Assembly: GCA_035606355.1 (NCBI GenBank)
Contig: DATNFO010000015.1
Span: 62,001-126,000 of the forward strand
Origin: Sulfopaludibacter sp035606355
GTDB taxonomy: Bacteria > Acidobacteriota > Terriglobia > Bryobacterales > Bryobacteraceae
Direction: 5' to 3'
Length of the DNA stretch: 64,000 nt
In this document: positions 8,298-17,143 of the stretch, piece by piece
Position numbering within the stretch: the first letter of the stretch is position 1
Layout: every line of letters begins with the position of its first letter
Notes under the pieces: model-generated
Database searches by the model: none
What the model saw: only the letters and a program-made list of their open reading frames with translations
Told to the model about the DNA's origin: nothing
Made by a program: the position numbers and the translations under genes

Positions 8298-9881
8298 ATG
8301 ATCCCTCGTATTTCGATTTGGCCCATATTGCTGGGCATTGCGGCATCGACAGCGGCGTTCGGACAGTTGGCTCCGCAGAATCATGAAACGCCAAAATCGG
8401 AAGAGTATCTCCTGTTAGGCAACGTCAATCGCGGCGCCGGCGAACCCATCGTCTTTGTAAACCCCAAGGACCACGACAATATCATTGTCACAGCGATGGC
8501 GACCTTGAACCGGCTGCCCGGCGGTGAAACGCCGATTCTACCCCGCGGAACGCAGGCGGCAATCGACCTTCGCATCAAAGAGCTATCCACCCCTGATGGC
8601 TCGGTCACCGATATCGCCGTCACCCGCGACGGCGGTAAGACGTGGGACTTCAGCCAAGACAAGTTTCGTGAACAGCTTTCGAAGAATCGCTGCAGCGATT
8701 CGTTCGCGGGCGCCGGTCCCGACGGCAAGCTCTATTTCGGTTGCCTCGCATATCTCGATCGCGGTAGCGCCGACTACGCCGAGGGCTATGACCCCAAGAA
8801 TGGCGAAGCTCGCGACTATCACGGCGGTTCCGCCATTGCCTGGTCCTATGACAAAGGCCGCACATGGAGTTTCCCCACTTGGGTGCATCCCGCCCATTCC
8901 CCCGCGCTCTACGCGCCCACGGTTCATCCGGTCTTCGAGCAGGCTTCGCCCTGGGATCGTCCCATCTTCGTGGCTGACCCCCAAAAAGGAACCATCTACC
9001 TGAGTGGCAGCGGTCCGGCGTATACCGTCGATCCGGCCACTGTCCATCGCCCGAAAGTCGACCACTCACTGGGCGGTGCAAAGGGCTATACCGGATATCC
9101 GGGCAACGACATTTCTCGCAGCCGCACCTTCCTGCGCGCTTCTCACGACGGCGGATTCACCTGGGGCATGATCTATCCGATGGATAGCGACGAATACCCC
9201 GGCGGGCGCGGCGGGTTCAGCGCCGCGTACGGTCACCTGGTAGTCGCTTACGGCGCCGCCAAGGTCCCGGCGAAGGACAATGCCAAGTGTCCGTGCACCG
9301 TCCTCGGAGTCAGCGACGATGACGGCAAGACTTTCACCTATCGCGTTGTGCCGCCGCTACCACAGACGCAGGCCGCGGCGCCCGCCGGCGGCAGAGGCGG
9401 ACGCGGAGGCTTCGGCGGCGGAGGCGCTATGGTCGGCGCCGACCCCACGAAGGATGGCCGCTACGCCATCGCCCGCCAGTCCGGCAGCGACCTCTACGTT
9501 TCCGTCACGCAGGACGACGGTAGGACGTGGGGACAGCCGATCCTCGCTGTGCAACTTCCAGCCGGCGCCAATTTCGGACAGCGCGCCATGAAGTTTGGAC
9601 CGCACGGCGATCTCGGCATCATCTGGAAGCAGCAGTACGCCGACCGCAGCTACGACGCCTGGTCCAGCGTCATGCGAGCAGGCACGAACAGCTTTAAAAC
9701 GGTCCGTGTGAGCCACGCAGTTTCGCCGCCGTATATCCCTGAGCGCGGCAACTTCATGTTCGGCGACGATCTTTCGTCCGTCGATCTCGACGACCACTAC
9801 CTGCACGTAGTGTGGGGCGACAATCGCGCCGGCTTCGAAGCCACATGGTATGGTCGCGTGCCGCTCGAGGCCTATCAATAG
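8298..9881 (+). CDS. Exported sialidase-like beta-propeller with Asp-box repeats
   Basis: A 527-residue protein with a signal peptide (ISIWPILLGIAASTAAFG). At least five Asp-box motifs of the form S/T-x-D-x-G-x-T-W can be read: TRDGGKTW, SYDKGRTW, SHDGGFTW, SDDDGKTF and TQDDGRTW. This is the hallmark of BNR-repeat propellers, which include exo-alpha-sialidases but also non-catalytic sugar binders. I could not identify the sialidase arginine triad with confidence, so a hydrolase function is not established. A Gly/Arg insert (PAGGRGGRGGFGGGG, about residues 360-375) interrupts a loop. It is the seventh gene of the operon, 6 bases before the esterase gene. Confidence 0.75.
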   Translation: MIPRISIWPILLGIAASTAAFGQLAPQNHETPKSEEYLLLGNVNRGAGEPIVFVNPKDHDNIIVTAMATLNRLPGGETPILPRGTQAAIDLRIKELSTPDGSVTDIAVTRDGGKTWDFSQDKFREQLSKNRCSDSFAGAGPDGKLYFGCLAYLDRGSADYAEGYDPKNGEARDYHGGSAIAWSYDKGRTWSFPTWVHPAHSPALYAPTVHPVFEQASPWDRPIFVADPQKGTIYLSGSGPAYTVDPATVHRPKVDHSLGGAKGYTGYPGNDISRSRTFLRASHDGGFTWGMIYPMDSDEYPGGRGGFSAAYGHLVVAYGAAKVPAKDNAKCPCTVLGVSDDDGKTFTYRVVPPLPQTQAAAPAGGRGGRGGFGGGGAMVGADPTKDGRYAIARQSGSDLYVSVTQDDGRTWGQPILAVQLPAGANFGQRAMKFGPHGDLGIIWKQQYADRSYDAWSSVMRAGTNSFKTVRVSHAVSPPYIPERGNFMFGDDLSSVDLDDHYLHVVWGDNRAGFEATWYGRVPLEAYQ

Positions 9882-9887
9882 GATGGT

Positions 9888-11105
9888 ATGTGCCAATCAA
9901 TCCTGATCGTTTCCGCGTTCTCGCTTGCCGTCGCGGCGGGGCAAACTACCGCGCCCGCTCCACAGACTTCGGGGCGCGGCGGCGGTCGCGGACGCGGCGG
10001 TCCCGCGATCGCGGCGCCGTTCCTCGCTCTCAAATCCCCTGAAGTGCATCCTGACAGGACCGTCACGATGCGCTTTCGCGCGCCGCAGGCGACCGTGGTC
10101 GAAGTCTTCGGAGAACTCACTCAGAAGGGTCTGAACGCCGGCGTCCCCATGACGAAGGGCGCGGACGGAATCTGGACCGCGACCGTCGGTCCCGTCCCAC
10201 CGGAAATCTGGCGCTACGCCTTTCGCGTCGATGGTGTTCAGGTCCCGGACCCTTCGAACCCCTCATTCGATTCCGTAGCGCAGGGCATCGCGGTCAACAG
10301 CATGGTGGAAGTCCCCGGCGACTCCCCGGCGTTCTATGATTCCCGTCCGGTCCCTCACGGCGAAATCCGGCAGGTGATGTATGAGTCAAAAGCGATGGGC
10401 GTGACTCGCTGGGTCTGGATCTACACGCCGCCCGGCTATGAGAAGTCCACCGCCCGCTACCCCGTGCTGTATCTCCTCCATGGCAACGGCGAGTCGGTGA
10501 GCGGCTGGATATGGAACGGCCGCGCCAATATCATTCTGGATAACCTGATCGCGGACCGCGAGGCCCGCCCCATGATCGTGGTCATGCCGCAAGGCCATGC
10601 TATTCAGGGGGCCCGCGTGGGTCCGCTCGAATCCGTCCCCGGCGAAACCGGCATGTTCTCGCCGAAGTTCCCGAAGGATCTGCTTGACGATGTTCTACCG
10701 CTGGTCGAGAGAACCTACCGCGTCGTCGCCGATGCCGACCACCGCGCCATCGCCGGGCTCTCGATGGGCGGCGGCCAATCGCTTTCGATCGGCATGGAAC
10801 ATGCCGATACCTTCCACTACGTGCTCGGCTACAGCGCCGCGGTGGGCGGCAACTTCCTGGATATCGATCACAATTTCGAGCACGCCTTCGCACATCCCGA
10901 AGAACTGAACAAGAAGCTGAAATTGCTCTGGTTCGCCATCGGGAAGCAGGACTTCATCTATGAGGGGAACAAGGCATTCGCGGATCGCCTGACTGCCAGA
11001 GGCATTAAATTCACCTTCAAACAGACCGAAGGCGAACACGTCTGGAGAGTGTGGCGCAACTACTTGCACGAAACCGCGCCTCTGTTGTTTCAGGCCTCCA
11101 AATAG
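9888..11105 (+). CDS. Esterase D/feruloyl-esterase-like hydrolase with N-terminal E-set domain
   Basis: A 405-residue exported enzyme. After a short signal peptide and a GRGGGRGRGG stretch (about residues 29-38) comes an immunoglobulin-like E-set domain (about 45-140) of the kind seen before carbohydrate-active enzymes, then an alpha/beta hydrolase domain with YLLHGNGES and the nucleophile elbow GLSMGG (Ser292). The catalytic His is probably in GEHVWRVW near the C-terminus. The family (enterochelin esterase, CE1 acetyl-xylan and feruloyl esterases) removes acyl groups from sugars. A longer paralogue is at 23909-25297. It is the last gene of the operon; no clear terminator follows. Confidence 0.83.
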   Translation: MCQSILIVSAFSLAVAAGQTTAPAPQTSGRGGGRGRGGPAIAAPFLALKSPEVHPDRTVTMRFRAPQATVVEVFGELTQKGLNAGVPMTKGADGIWTATVGPVPPEIWRYAFRVDGVQVPDPSNPSFDSVAQGIAVNSMVEVPGDSPAFYDSRPVPHGEIRQVMYESKAMGVTRWVWIYTPPGYEKSTARYPVLYLLHGNGESVSGWIWNGRANIILDNLIADREARPMIVVMPQGHAIQGARVGPLESVPGETGMFSPKFPKDLLDDVLPLVERTYRVVADADHRAIAGLSMGGGQSLSIGMEHADTFHYVLGYSAAVGGNFLDIDHNFEHAFAHPEELNKKLKLLWFAIGKQDFIYEGNKAFADRLTARGIKFTFKQTEGEHVWRVWRNYLHETAPLLFQASK

Positions 11106-11724
11106 GAGATTGACTCGAAACGGCGCAGTCTATCGCCTTCGCCATTATTTAATTCCCACGCGGATCGGCACGAACGATGGCTGGCGCGTGACTGACGACG
11201 ATCTTCTGGCCGTCCGAGTTGCACATTCCGGCCAGAGGGCAAGAATGCTCTCAAGCCAGTGTTCGTTAAGCCGAGCCCGAAATGAGCGTCGTCAAACGGC
11301 TCGCCGATCTGTGCCTGACATACCCAGTTGAATTTGTTTATGCACTCCGGCTCGTGATCGCGATGGCGACCGCGAAGGCTGGCTTGTGCTCGGCGTGGAG
11401 GATGACGGGAGACGGGTGCTTAAAGGTGCGATTGACAGTAACAATGACGTCGGAGTCCGTGCGGCCCGGCGCCTGATTGAGGATCTGATCGCCAAAGGGC
11501 AGTTCCGGGGCGTAAGCCACCGCGCCCGCAACCAAACCGCTCTCGCCGTTGCGACACACGCCAGTCCGGCATGACCAGCGGACCGGTACGTCGCAGCTTC
11601 GGCCAGCTTGAGAATGCTGTGGTAGACCGATGTATTCCAGTGTGCGCCGACGCCGCTCCGCGCAAACGATACCAACGGGCCGCCATTGGCATCGCCCTCC
11701 GCTGGATGCGGCCTAGGTCTTCCC
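11106..11724. other. Intergenic stretch without a convincing gene
   Basis: About 620 bases separate a plus-strand operon end from a minus-strand operon end. Short open frames exist on both strands (for example minus 11338-11559 and plus 11386-11574), but none has a ribosome-binding site, a recognisable motif or a consistent frame. A minus-strand reading that changes frame near 11575 gives a moderately protein-like text, so a decayed gene is possible. I see no repeat or terminator that I would defend. Confidence 0.4.
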
Positions 11725-14442
11725 TCAAGCGCGCGCAACCTGATCGAGCCAGTCGAGCGGCTTGTGTCGTCCCAGTTTCAGGTGGAACGTCACTGGTATA
11801 TTCTCCGGCAAGCGAATCTGGACGTCCGCCATACCGGCGGAAAGCGGCTTCGCCAGCGACCCCGCCGGCGCGGTAATCGCCTCGATCCCGTATCGCGCGA
11901 GCAGGGTCAAGTCCTGCTTCTTCGCTGACGTCACCATCAACTCAACGGTCCTTGCCTCCATGTCCCATGCCAGTTTGTTGATCCTCGCGAACGTCCGGGC
12001 GTGCATCCCGCGGATCGATCCTTTGACGAGCGCCGGCGGGAGCGCCGGAAGCACCTCAATCACCCCAGGGCGAGAGTAGAGGAGCATCTCCATCAGGATC
12101 GCCGGAAGTCCGCCCTGCGCATCCGGCACAGGTGGGCCGTAAGGCTCGCGCGAACAACGCAGGCCGCTGCCCACGTAACCCTGCTCCAGCAATTGCCGCA
12201 GTTGAACGTCCACGATGACGTTATCCTTCAGCCGCGCCCCCGCCAAAGCGCGATGGCAGCGGCTGTAAGCAGGTAGAGTTTCGCCCGCGACCGCGGTGGC
12301 CAATGCGTCTACTGTGCGCCTGCGGTCGGCTAGATCCGCCGCTCGAGCCAGTTGCGGCGTGCGGTCGGGATCAATTTCATCCCCCGGCCACACGCCGTAG
12401 AGGTGCGACACGTGGCGATGCGTATAGTGCTCTTGCAGCGTGGGCCAAGCCCATTCCTTCAGGGTGCCATCCGGTTCGAGCAGGTAGGGCGGCATCTTGG
12501 CGAGCATCGCCCTCCATTTCGGCACGCTACCGCTTTCGGCGCCCAGAACCTCCGAGGCTTTGAGCAAATTGGTCAGGACTTCCCGGCACACCGCGATATC
12601 CATAGTGGCATTGATCAGCGTGGGTCCCGATGGGTCCGTGCTGCCGGGCGTGTTTTCGGGCGAGATGGATGGGACAAACAGATAGTTGCCATTCTTGTCG
12701 GTGGCCGTCAGGAAGTCCTCGTAGAAAAGTGCCAGTTCCTTGTATGCCGGCAACACGCGATTGCGGAGGAATTCCAGGTCTCCTGTGGCGAGATAGTGCT
12801 CCCAGAACGGGCGCATGCGCCAGCCCCCAGCGGAAATCCAATACGGCCAGATCCCGATCGGAGTGTTGCCGCTGTAATAGAAACTGGCTCCGATGCCTTT
12901 GTCTGGAAACACAGGATAAGAAGCGCCTCGAAATCCGAAGATGTTGCTGGCATTGGCGCGGCAATCCGGCGCCAGGCTCTCCATCCATTTGAAATATGCC
13001 TCCATGCCCTCCCGCAGGTCGCCCTGGACTGCGCCCGCCGTTTGCAGGTCGATGGTGGAATTGATTTCGGCCGCGATGCCGGGATATTTGCCGCTCGTGA
13101 GGATGAACCAATGGCGGCCCATTCCGAACAGCTTCTCCAGCAGCGCGGGTGAGCAATCCGGCCTCGACCGCTGGTCGGCCAGGAGTTCCTCGGTGGACAC
13201 GCCGTATTGCGAGGCGCCGCCGAAATCCACCGCGACGCGGTCGAACATCTCCGACTGCAACCTTTGGTGTCGCTCCAGCAATGCCGGATAGTCGGAGGTA
13301 AGCTGTTCCAGCGCCCGCCGGACGGGCTCCACTTTGTCATCGCTGAAGTCGGCGAACCATTCGATGCGGGTCAGGAGCATCACGGACGACGCATTCTCGA
13401 CCACGAGCGCGTTGCCATCCATCCGGGCGGCTCCGCCGCTGTGCACCACGCGGACCACACCCGCGTAGCCGCTGTTGTCCACCGAGGGATCCAGGCGGCA
13501 TTTGTAAGTCAGCCGCTGTGAACTGCAGTCCTGATGAACGTCGTTGGCTTCGACCCCTTTCGGGGCAGGGACTTGGGCGGGCGACCCCGAATTTCCCGGC
13601 GTGAAGGCAGCGCGATCGGGCGACGTGGCGTCAATGCCGTTGTGGCTGCCCCAGTCCATGCCGGAACGCATGCTCCATTCGGCGGACTTCTGCAACGAGA
13701 TCCGAACATTGACCGAGCGACCGGCCGGCGCGGTGAGCGACTGAACCACGACCTTGTCCGGACGGGACGCGAAAGTCCGACGAACCCAGTCGCCGCGCTC
13801 ATCGGTCCAGACGACTTGAATTTCGCCGCTCTCGAAATTCACGGTGCGCAGATAATCCTTCGCCTGCGAAGCTTTCGGAAAATCGAGCTGCATCAGGAAT
13901 GCCGGGACGGTGAGGTGCGGCTGCGTGTCCTGCTTGATCGGACTCTCATTCATGTGCTGGACGGCGAGCGCCACTGCTTCGCGGTTCTTCCCCTCCAGCA
14001 CCATCTGCCGCACCCGGGGGAAAATACTCGCGACGTTCGGAGCTTCCAATGGCCGTTTCCACGGCATGAGCAGGCTTTCGTGGTGGAAGAGGATTCGTTC
14101 CTCGTAGGGATCGCCCGTCAACTCGATGTTCATCGCTCCGTTGCCGGAGATCAGAGTGTCCTTGACGGCCTTGGCGGGCGCGATGCTGCAGAAGCCCCGC
14201 TTCGGCACGGCCTTCCGCCGGATTCGTTCCGCGAGAGGCATGGGTGAGATCGAATAGCCCGCGTGCAAGGGCGGCTTAGGCAGGAACGGGTCCCCTTGCA
14301 CCCGCCGCAGGTATTCCGCCGGACGATTGTCGGCCGGCGGCGCTTCGGCGTGTTCGGATGGTTTTTGAGGATCGCCCTCTGCCACGGTGCCCATCAGGCC
14401 GGCTGCGGCCACGGTTGTCTTCAGAAGATCTCTGCGTTTCAT
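11725..14442 (-). CDS. GH95-family protein with altered catalytic Asn pair
   Basis: A 905-residue protein related to GH95 (alpha-L-fucosidase/L-galactosidase, (alpha/alpha)6 barrel). It opens with MKRRDLLKTTVAAAGLMG, a Tat-like signal. The segment SISPENTPG carries the likely general acid Glu596, and VPDAQGG the likely Asp774 that in GH95 works with an activated Asn. The family N-I-N motif, however, reads T463-I-D465 here, so the usual Asn pair is lost. HRHVSHLYGVWPGDEI and PGVIEVLPALPPALVKG are shared with the next gene. It is the last gene of the minus-strand operon, 21 bases after its closest paralogue. It may hydrolyse a different sugar or only bind. Function beyond the fold is inferred. 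Confidence 0.75.
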   Translation of the reverse strand: MKRRDLLKTTVAAAGLMGTVAEGDPQKPSEHAEAPPADNRPAEYLRRVQGDPFLPKPPLHAGYSISPMPLAERIRRKAVPKRGFCSIAPAKAVKDTLISGNGAMNIELTGDPYEERILFHHESLLMPWKRPLEAPNVASIFPRVRQMVLEGKNREAVALAVQHMNESPIKQDTQPHLTVPAFLMQLDFPKASQAKDYLRTVNFESGEIQVVWTDERGDWVRRTFASRPDKVVVQSLTAPAGRSVNVRISLQKSAEWSMRSGMDWGSHNGIDATSPDRAAFTPGNSGSPAQVPAPKGVEANDVHQDCSSQRLTYKCRLDPSVDNSGYAGVVRVVHSGGAARMDGNALVVENASSVMLLTRIEWFADFSDDKVEPVRRALEQLTSDYPALLERHQRLQSEMFDRVAVDFGGASQYGVSTEELLADQRSRPDCSPALLEKLFGMGRHWFILTSGKYPGIAAEINSTIDLQTAGAVQGDLREGMEAYFKWMESLAPDCRANASNIFGFRGASYPVFPDKGIGASFYYSGNTPIGIWPYWISAGGWRMRPFWEHYLATGDLEFLRNRVLPAYKELALFYEDFLTATDKNGNYLFVPSISPENTPGSTDPSGPTLINATMDIAVCREVLTNLLKASEVLGAESGSVPKWRAMLAKMPPYLLEPDGTLKEWAWPTLQEHYTHRHVSHLYGVWPGDEIDPDRTPQLARAADLADRRRTVDALATAVAGETLPAYSRCHRALAGARLKDNVIVDVQLRQLLEQGYVGSGLRCSREPYGPPVPDAQGGLPAILMEMLLYSRPGVIEVLPALPPALVKGSIRGMHARTFARINKLAWDMEARTVELMVTSAKKQDLTLLARYGIEAITAPAGSLAKPLSAGMADVQIRLPENIPVTFHLKLGRHKPLDWLDQVARA

Positions 14443-14463
14443 CGTTTCCTCGCTGAACCGTCG

Positions 14464-17112
14464 CTACGCGACCGAGTTGACCCAATCCAACGGATTGCGC
14501 CGTCCGAGTTTCAGATGCACCTCCACCGGTTTTCCTTGCGGTAAGTGCAGATCGCAGGCCGCTGTTCCAGGCTGCGGTTTGGACGCCAGCGCACCCGGCG
14601 AGGCCGAGACAGCTTCGATACCATGCCGTGCGATCAGCGTGACGTCCTGCTTCCGTATGGACGTAACGGTCAGGTCGACGGTCCGCGCATTCATGTCCCA
14701 AGCCAGTTTGTCGAGTCTCGCGAAGGTACGGAGCAACATGCCGTTCATCGAGCCCTTCACCAGCGATGGAGGAAGTGCCGGAAGCACCTCGATCACGCCG
14801 GGACGCGAGTAGGCCAGCATTTCGATGATGATCAACTGAATGCCGCCTTGCGCATCGGGCATCGGCTGCACGTAGGGATCGTGAGAGCAGCGGAGCGTCG
14901 GGCCGACGTTGCCTTCCTCGATGAGTTGGCGCAGTTCGGTGTCCGCCATGTAGCTGTCTTTGAGCCGGGCCCCCACCAACGCGCGATGGCATCGGCCATG
15001 AGCTGCCAGGCGCTCCGGAACGCGATGCCGGTTGGCGATCAACACAGCCTTTGCCAGCAGCGGGGTGCGGTCCGGGTCAATTTCGTCGCCCGGCCAGGCC
15101 CCGTAGAGATGAGAAATGTGCCTCTGGTTATAACGCTCAGCGAGCGAGGGCCAGGCCCATTCCTTCATGGCGCCGTCCGGTTCGAGCAGATAAGGCGGCA
15201 GTTTCGCCAGCATAGCCTTCCATTTCGGCACACTGCCGGCCTCGACGCCCAAGAGTTCGCAAGCCTGTACCAGGTTCGCCAGCACTTCGCGGCACACCGC
15301 AATGTCCATGCTGGAGTTGATCACCAGCATGCAAGACGGATCCAGGTTCCCGGGATTGTTCTCCGGCGAGAACGACGGGACGAAGATGTAGTTCCCGTTT
15401 TTGTCGGTGACCGTCAGGAAGTCCTCATAGAACAACGCCAGGTCTTTATACGCCGGTATGACTCGGTTGCGAAGGAAATCGAGGTCGCCCGTTACCAGGT
15501 AGTGGTCCCAGAACGGGCGCACACACCATCCGCCTGCGGAAAGCCAGTAGGGATGCGGCCACGTCTCCTGTGTCGAGCCGGCGAAGTCATACATTTTATC
15601 GACGCCCTCGTCTTTGGTCGGCGTGAGGGAATAATGGGCGCCGCGCATGCCGTATATGTTCTTCGCGTTGGTGCGATAGTCCGGGTATAGGCTCTCCATC
15701 CAGTTGAAATAGGCGTCCATGCCTTCCCGGTGGTCGCCCTGTACACCGGGCGCAATTTGCAGGTTGATATTGGCGTTGGTCTCGGCAGACATGCTGCAAT
15801 ACTTGCCGCTGGTGAGGATGAACCAGTAGCGGCACATCTCGAATAACTTCTCGAGAAAAGCCCCGGAATACCCCGCGCTCGACCGCTGATCAGACAGGAG
15901 TTCCTCGGAAGACATGGCGCGCTTTGCGGCGTCTCCGAAATCCACGGTGACGCGGTTGAGCATCGCCGACTGAACCTTCCGGGCTCGCTCGAGTAGTCCC
16001 GCGTAGTCCGGGGTGATGGCGTCTACCGCGCGCCGCACAGCCTCTACGCCATCCTCGCTGTAGTTGTCGAGACGCTCGATGCGGGTGAGAAGCATCACGG
16101 ACGAGGCGTTCTCGATGACCAGCGTGTCGCCGTCCATGCGGGCTGAGCCGCCGGTGCGAACCACGCGCGTCACGCCGGCGTAGCCGCTGTTGTTGATCGA
16201 GGGATCGAAAATGCCTTTGAAAATCAGCCGCTGCTCGTTGAAGTCCTGGTGGGCGTTGGGTGGTGCGGCAGCGGGCTGTGTGCCGCCGCGCCCGCGGCCT
16301 GCGGCCAAACCTCCTCCCCTGCCGCCGCGGCCGCCGCCTGCCGACCTCTGCATACTGATTCGCACGTTCAGCGGTTGTCCTTTGGGTGCGGTGAGCCACT
16401 GCACGACGACGTTGTCGGGCCTGGATGCGAAAGTCCGCCGAACCCACTCGCCGTGCTCGTCCGTCCAGTGAACCTGCAGTTCGGTGCTCTCGAAGTCTAC
16501 CGTGCGGAGGTAGTCTTTCACCGCCGCGGTTTTGGGATACTCCAGATGCATCGAGAAGCCAGTGCCGAGCCCCCCGAATCCACCGCCTACGATGGTGGTC
16601 TTGTGCCACTCCTCATATCCGAGTCTGGCAGCGTCGTGGTATTTACCGTCCAGCAGCATTTGCCGCACGCGCGGGAAGATACCGGCGATGTTGGGTGCTT
16701 CGAATGGCCGTCGATGCGGAGTGAACAGGCTCTCGTGCCGGAAGACGATCTGCTCGGAGTAGGGATCGCACGCCGTCTCGACCGTCATCGCCCCGTTGCC
16801 GGATATGAGAAGCGCATCGCTGGCTGGCGAGACGCTGCAAAATCCGCGCCGCGGCACGACGTTGCGCCTGATCCGCTCAGCCAACGGCATCGGCGAAATT
16901 GGTATCGGCCCGCTCGACTCCCGGAACGCCGGCGGCTTCGGCAGAAACTTATCCTGCTTTACTTGCTGCAGGTATTCGGCGGAGCGAATCTCCTCGCGCG
17001 CCGGCGGCTTCGCAGCGGCGCTTTGGTCTGCTACGAGTGGCGGGAGCAACTCCGCAGAACCGGCCAGGCCCGCGACCGCTGTGCCTTTCGTAAGGAAGTC
17101 TCTGCGCTTCAC
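14464..17112 (-). CDS. GH95-family glycoside hydrolase, Tat-type signal
   Basis: An 882-residue paralogue of the preceding downstream gene (many identical blocks). I chose the GTG at 17112, because CAGGAGGACAC precedes it and it avoids overlap with the upstream gene; this gives KRRDFLTKGTAVAGLAGS, a twin-arginine-like signal. Expected catalytic elements are all present: N448-I-N450, Glu584 in SFSPENNPG, and Asp753 in MPDAQGG. The family hydrolyses alpha-linked L-fucose or L-galactose, but this subgroup is divergent (DAQGG for DANFG), so the sugar is uncertain. An insert with GGGRGGRGGGLAAGRGRGG lies near residues 259-277. It is sixth of seven genes in the operon. Confidence 0.78.
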   Translation of the reverse strand: MKRRDFLTKGTAVAGLAGSAELLPPLVADQSAAAKPPAREEIRSAEYLQQVKQDKFLPKPPAFRESSGPIPISPMPLAERIRRNVVPRRGFCSVSPASDALLISGNGAMTVETACDPYSEQIVFRHESLFTPHRRPFEAPNIAGIFPRVRQMLLDGKYHDAARLGYEEWHKTTIVGGGFGGLGTGFSMHLEYPKTAAVKDYLRTVDFESTELQVHWTDEHGEWVRRTFASRPDNVVVQWLTAPKGQPLNVRISMQRSAGGGRGGRGGGLAAGRGRGGTQPAAAPPNAHQDFNEQRLIFKGIFDPSINNSGYAGVTRVVRTGGSARMDGDTLVIENASSVMLLTRIERLDNYSEDGVEAVRRAVDAITPDYAGLLERARKVQSAMLNRVTVDFGDAAKRAMSSEELLSDQRSSAGYSGAFLEKLFEMCRYWFILTSGKYCSMSAETNANINLQIAPGVQGDHREGMDAYFNWMESLYPDYRTNAKNIYGMRGAHYSLTPTKDEGVDKMYDFAGSTQETWPHPYWLSAGGWCVRPFWDHYLVTGDLDFLRNRVIPAYKDLALFYEDFLTVTDKNGNYIFVPSFSPENNPGNLDPSCMLVINSSMDIAVCREVLANLVQACELLGVEAGSVPKWKAMLAKLPPYLLEPDGAMKEWAWPSLAERYNQRHISHLYGAWPGDEIDPDRTPLLAKAVLIANRHRVPERLAAHGRCHRALVGARLKDSYMADTELRQLIEEGNVGPTLRCSHDPYVQPMPDAQGGIQLIIIEMLAYSRPGVIEVLPALPPSLVKGSMNGMLLRTFARLDKLAWDMNARTVDLTVTSIRKQDVTLIARHGIEAVSASPGALASKPQPGTAACDLHLPQGKPVEVHLKLGRRNPLDWVNSVA

Positions 17113-17143
17113 GTGTCCTCCTGAATGAGATCGATTCTCCAGG

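Noticed and set aside
11386..11574. A 62-codon plus-strand frame in the long gap.
   Set aside because: It has no ribosome-binding site or family motif and is matched by equally plausible minus-strand readings.
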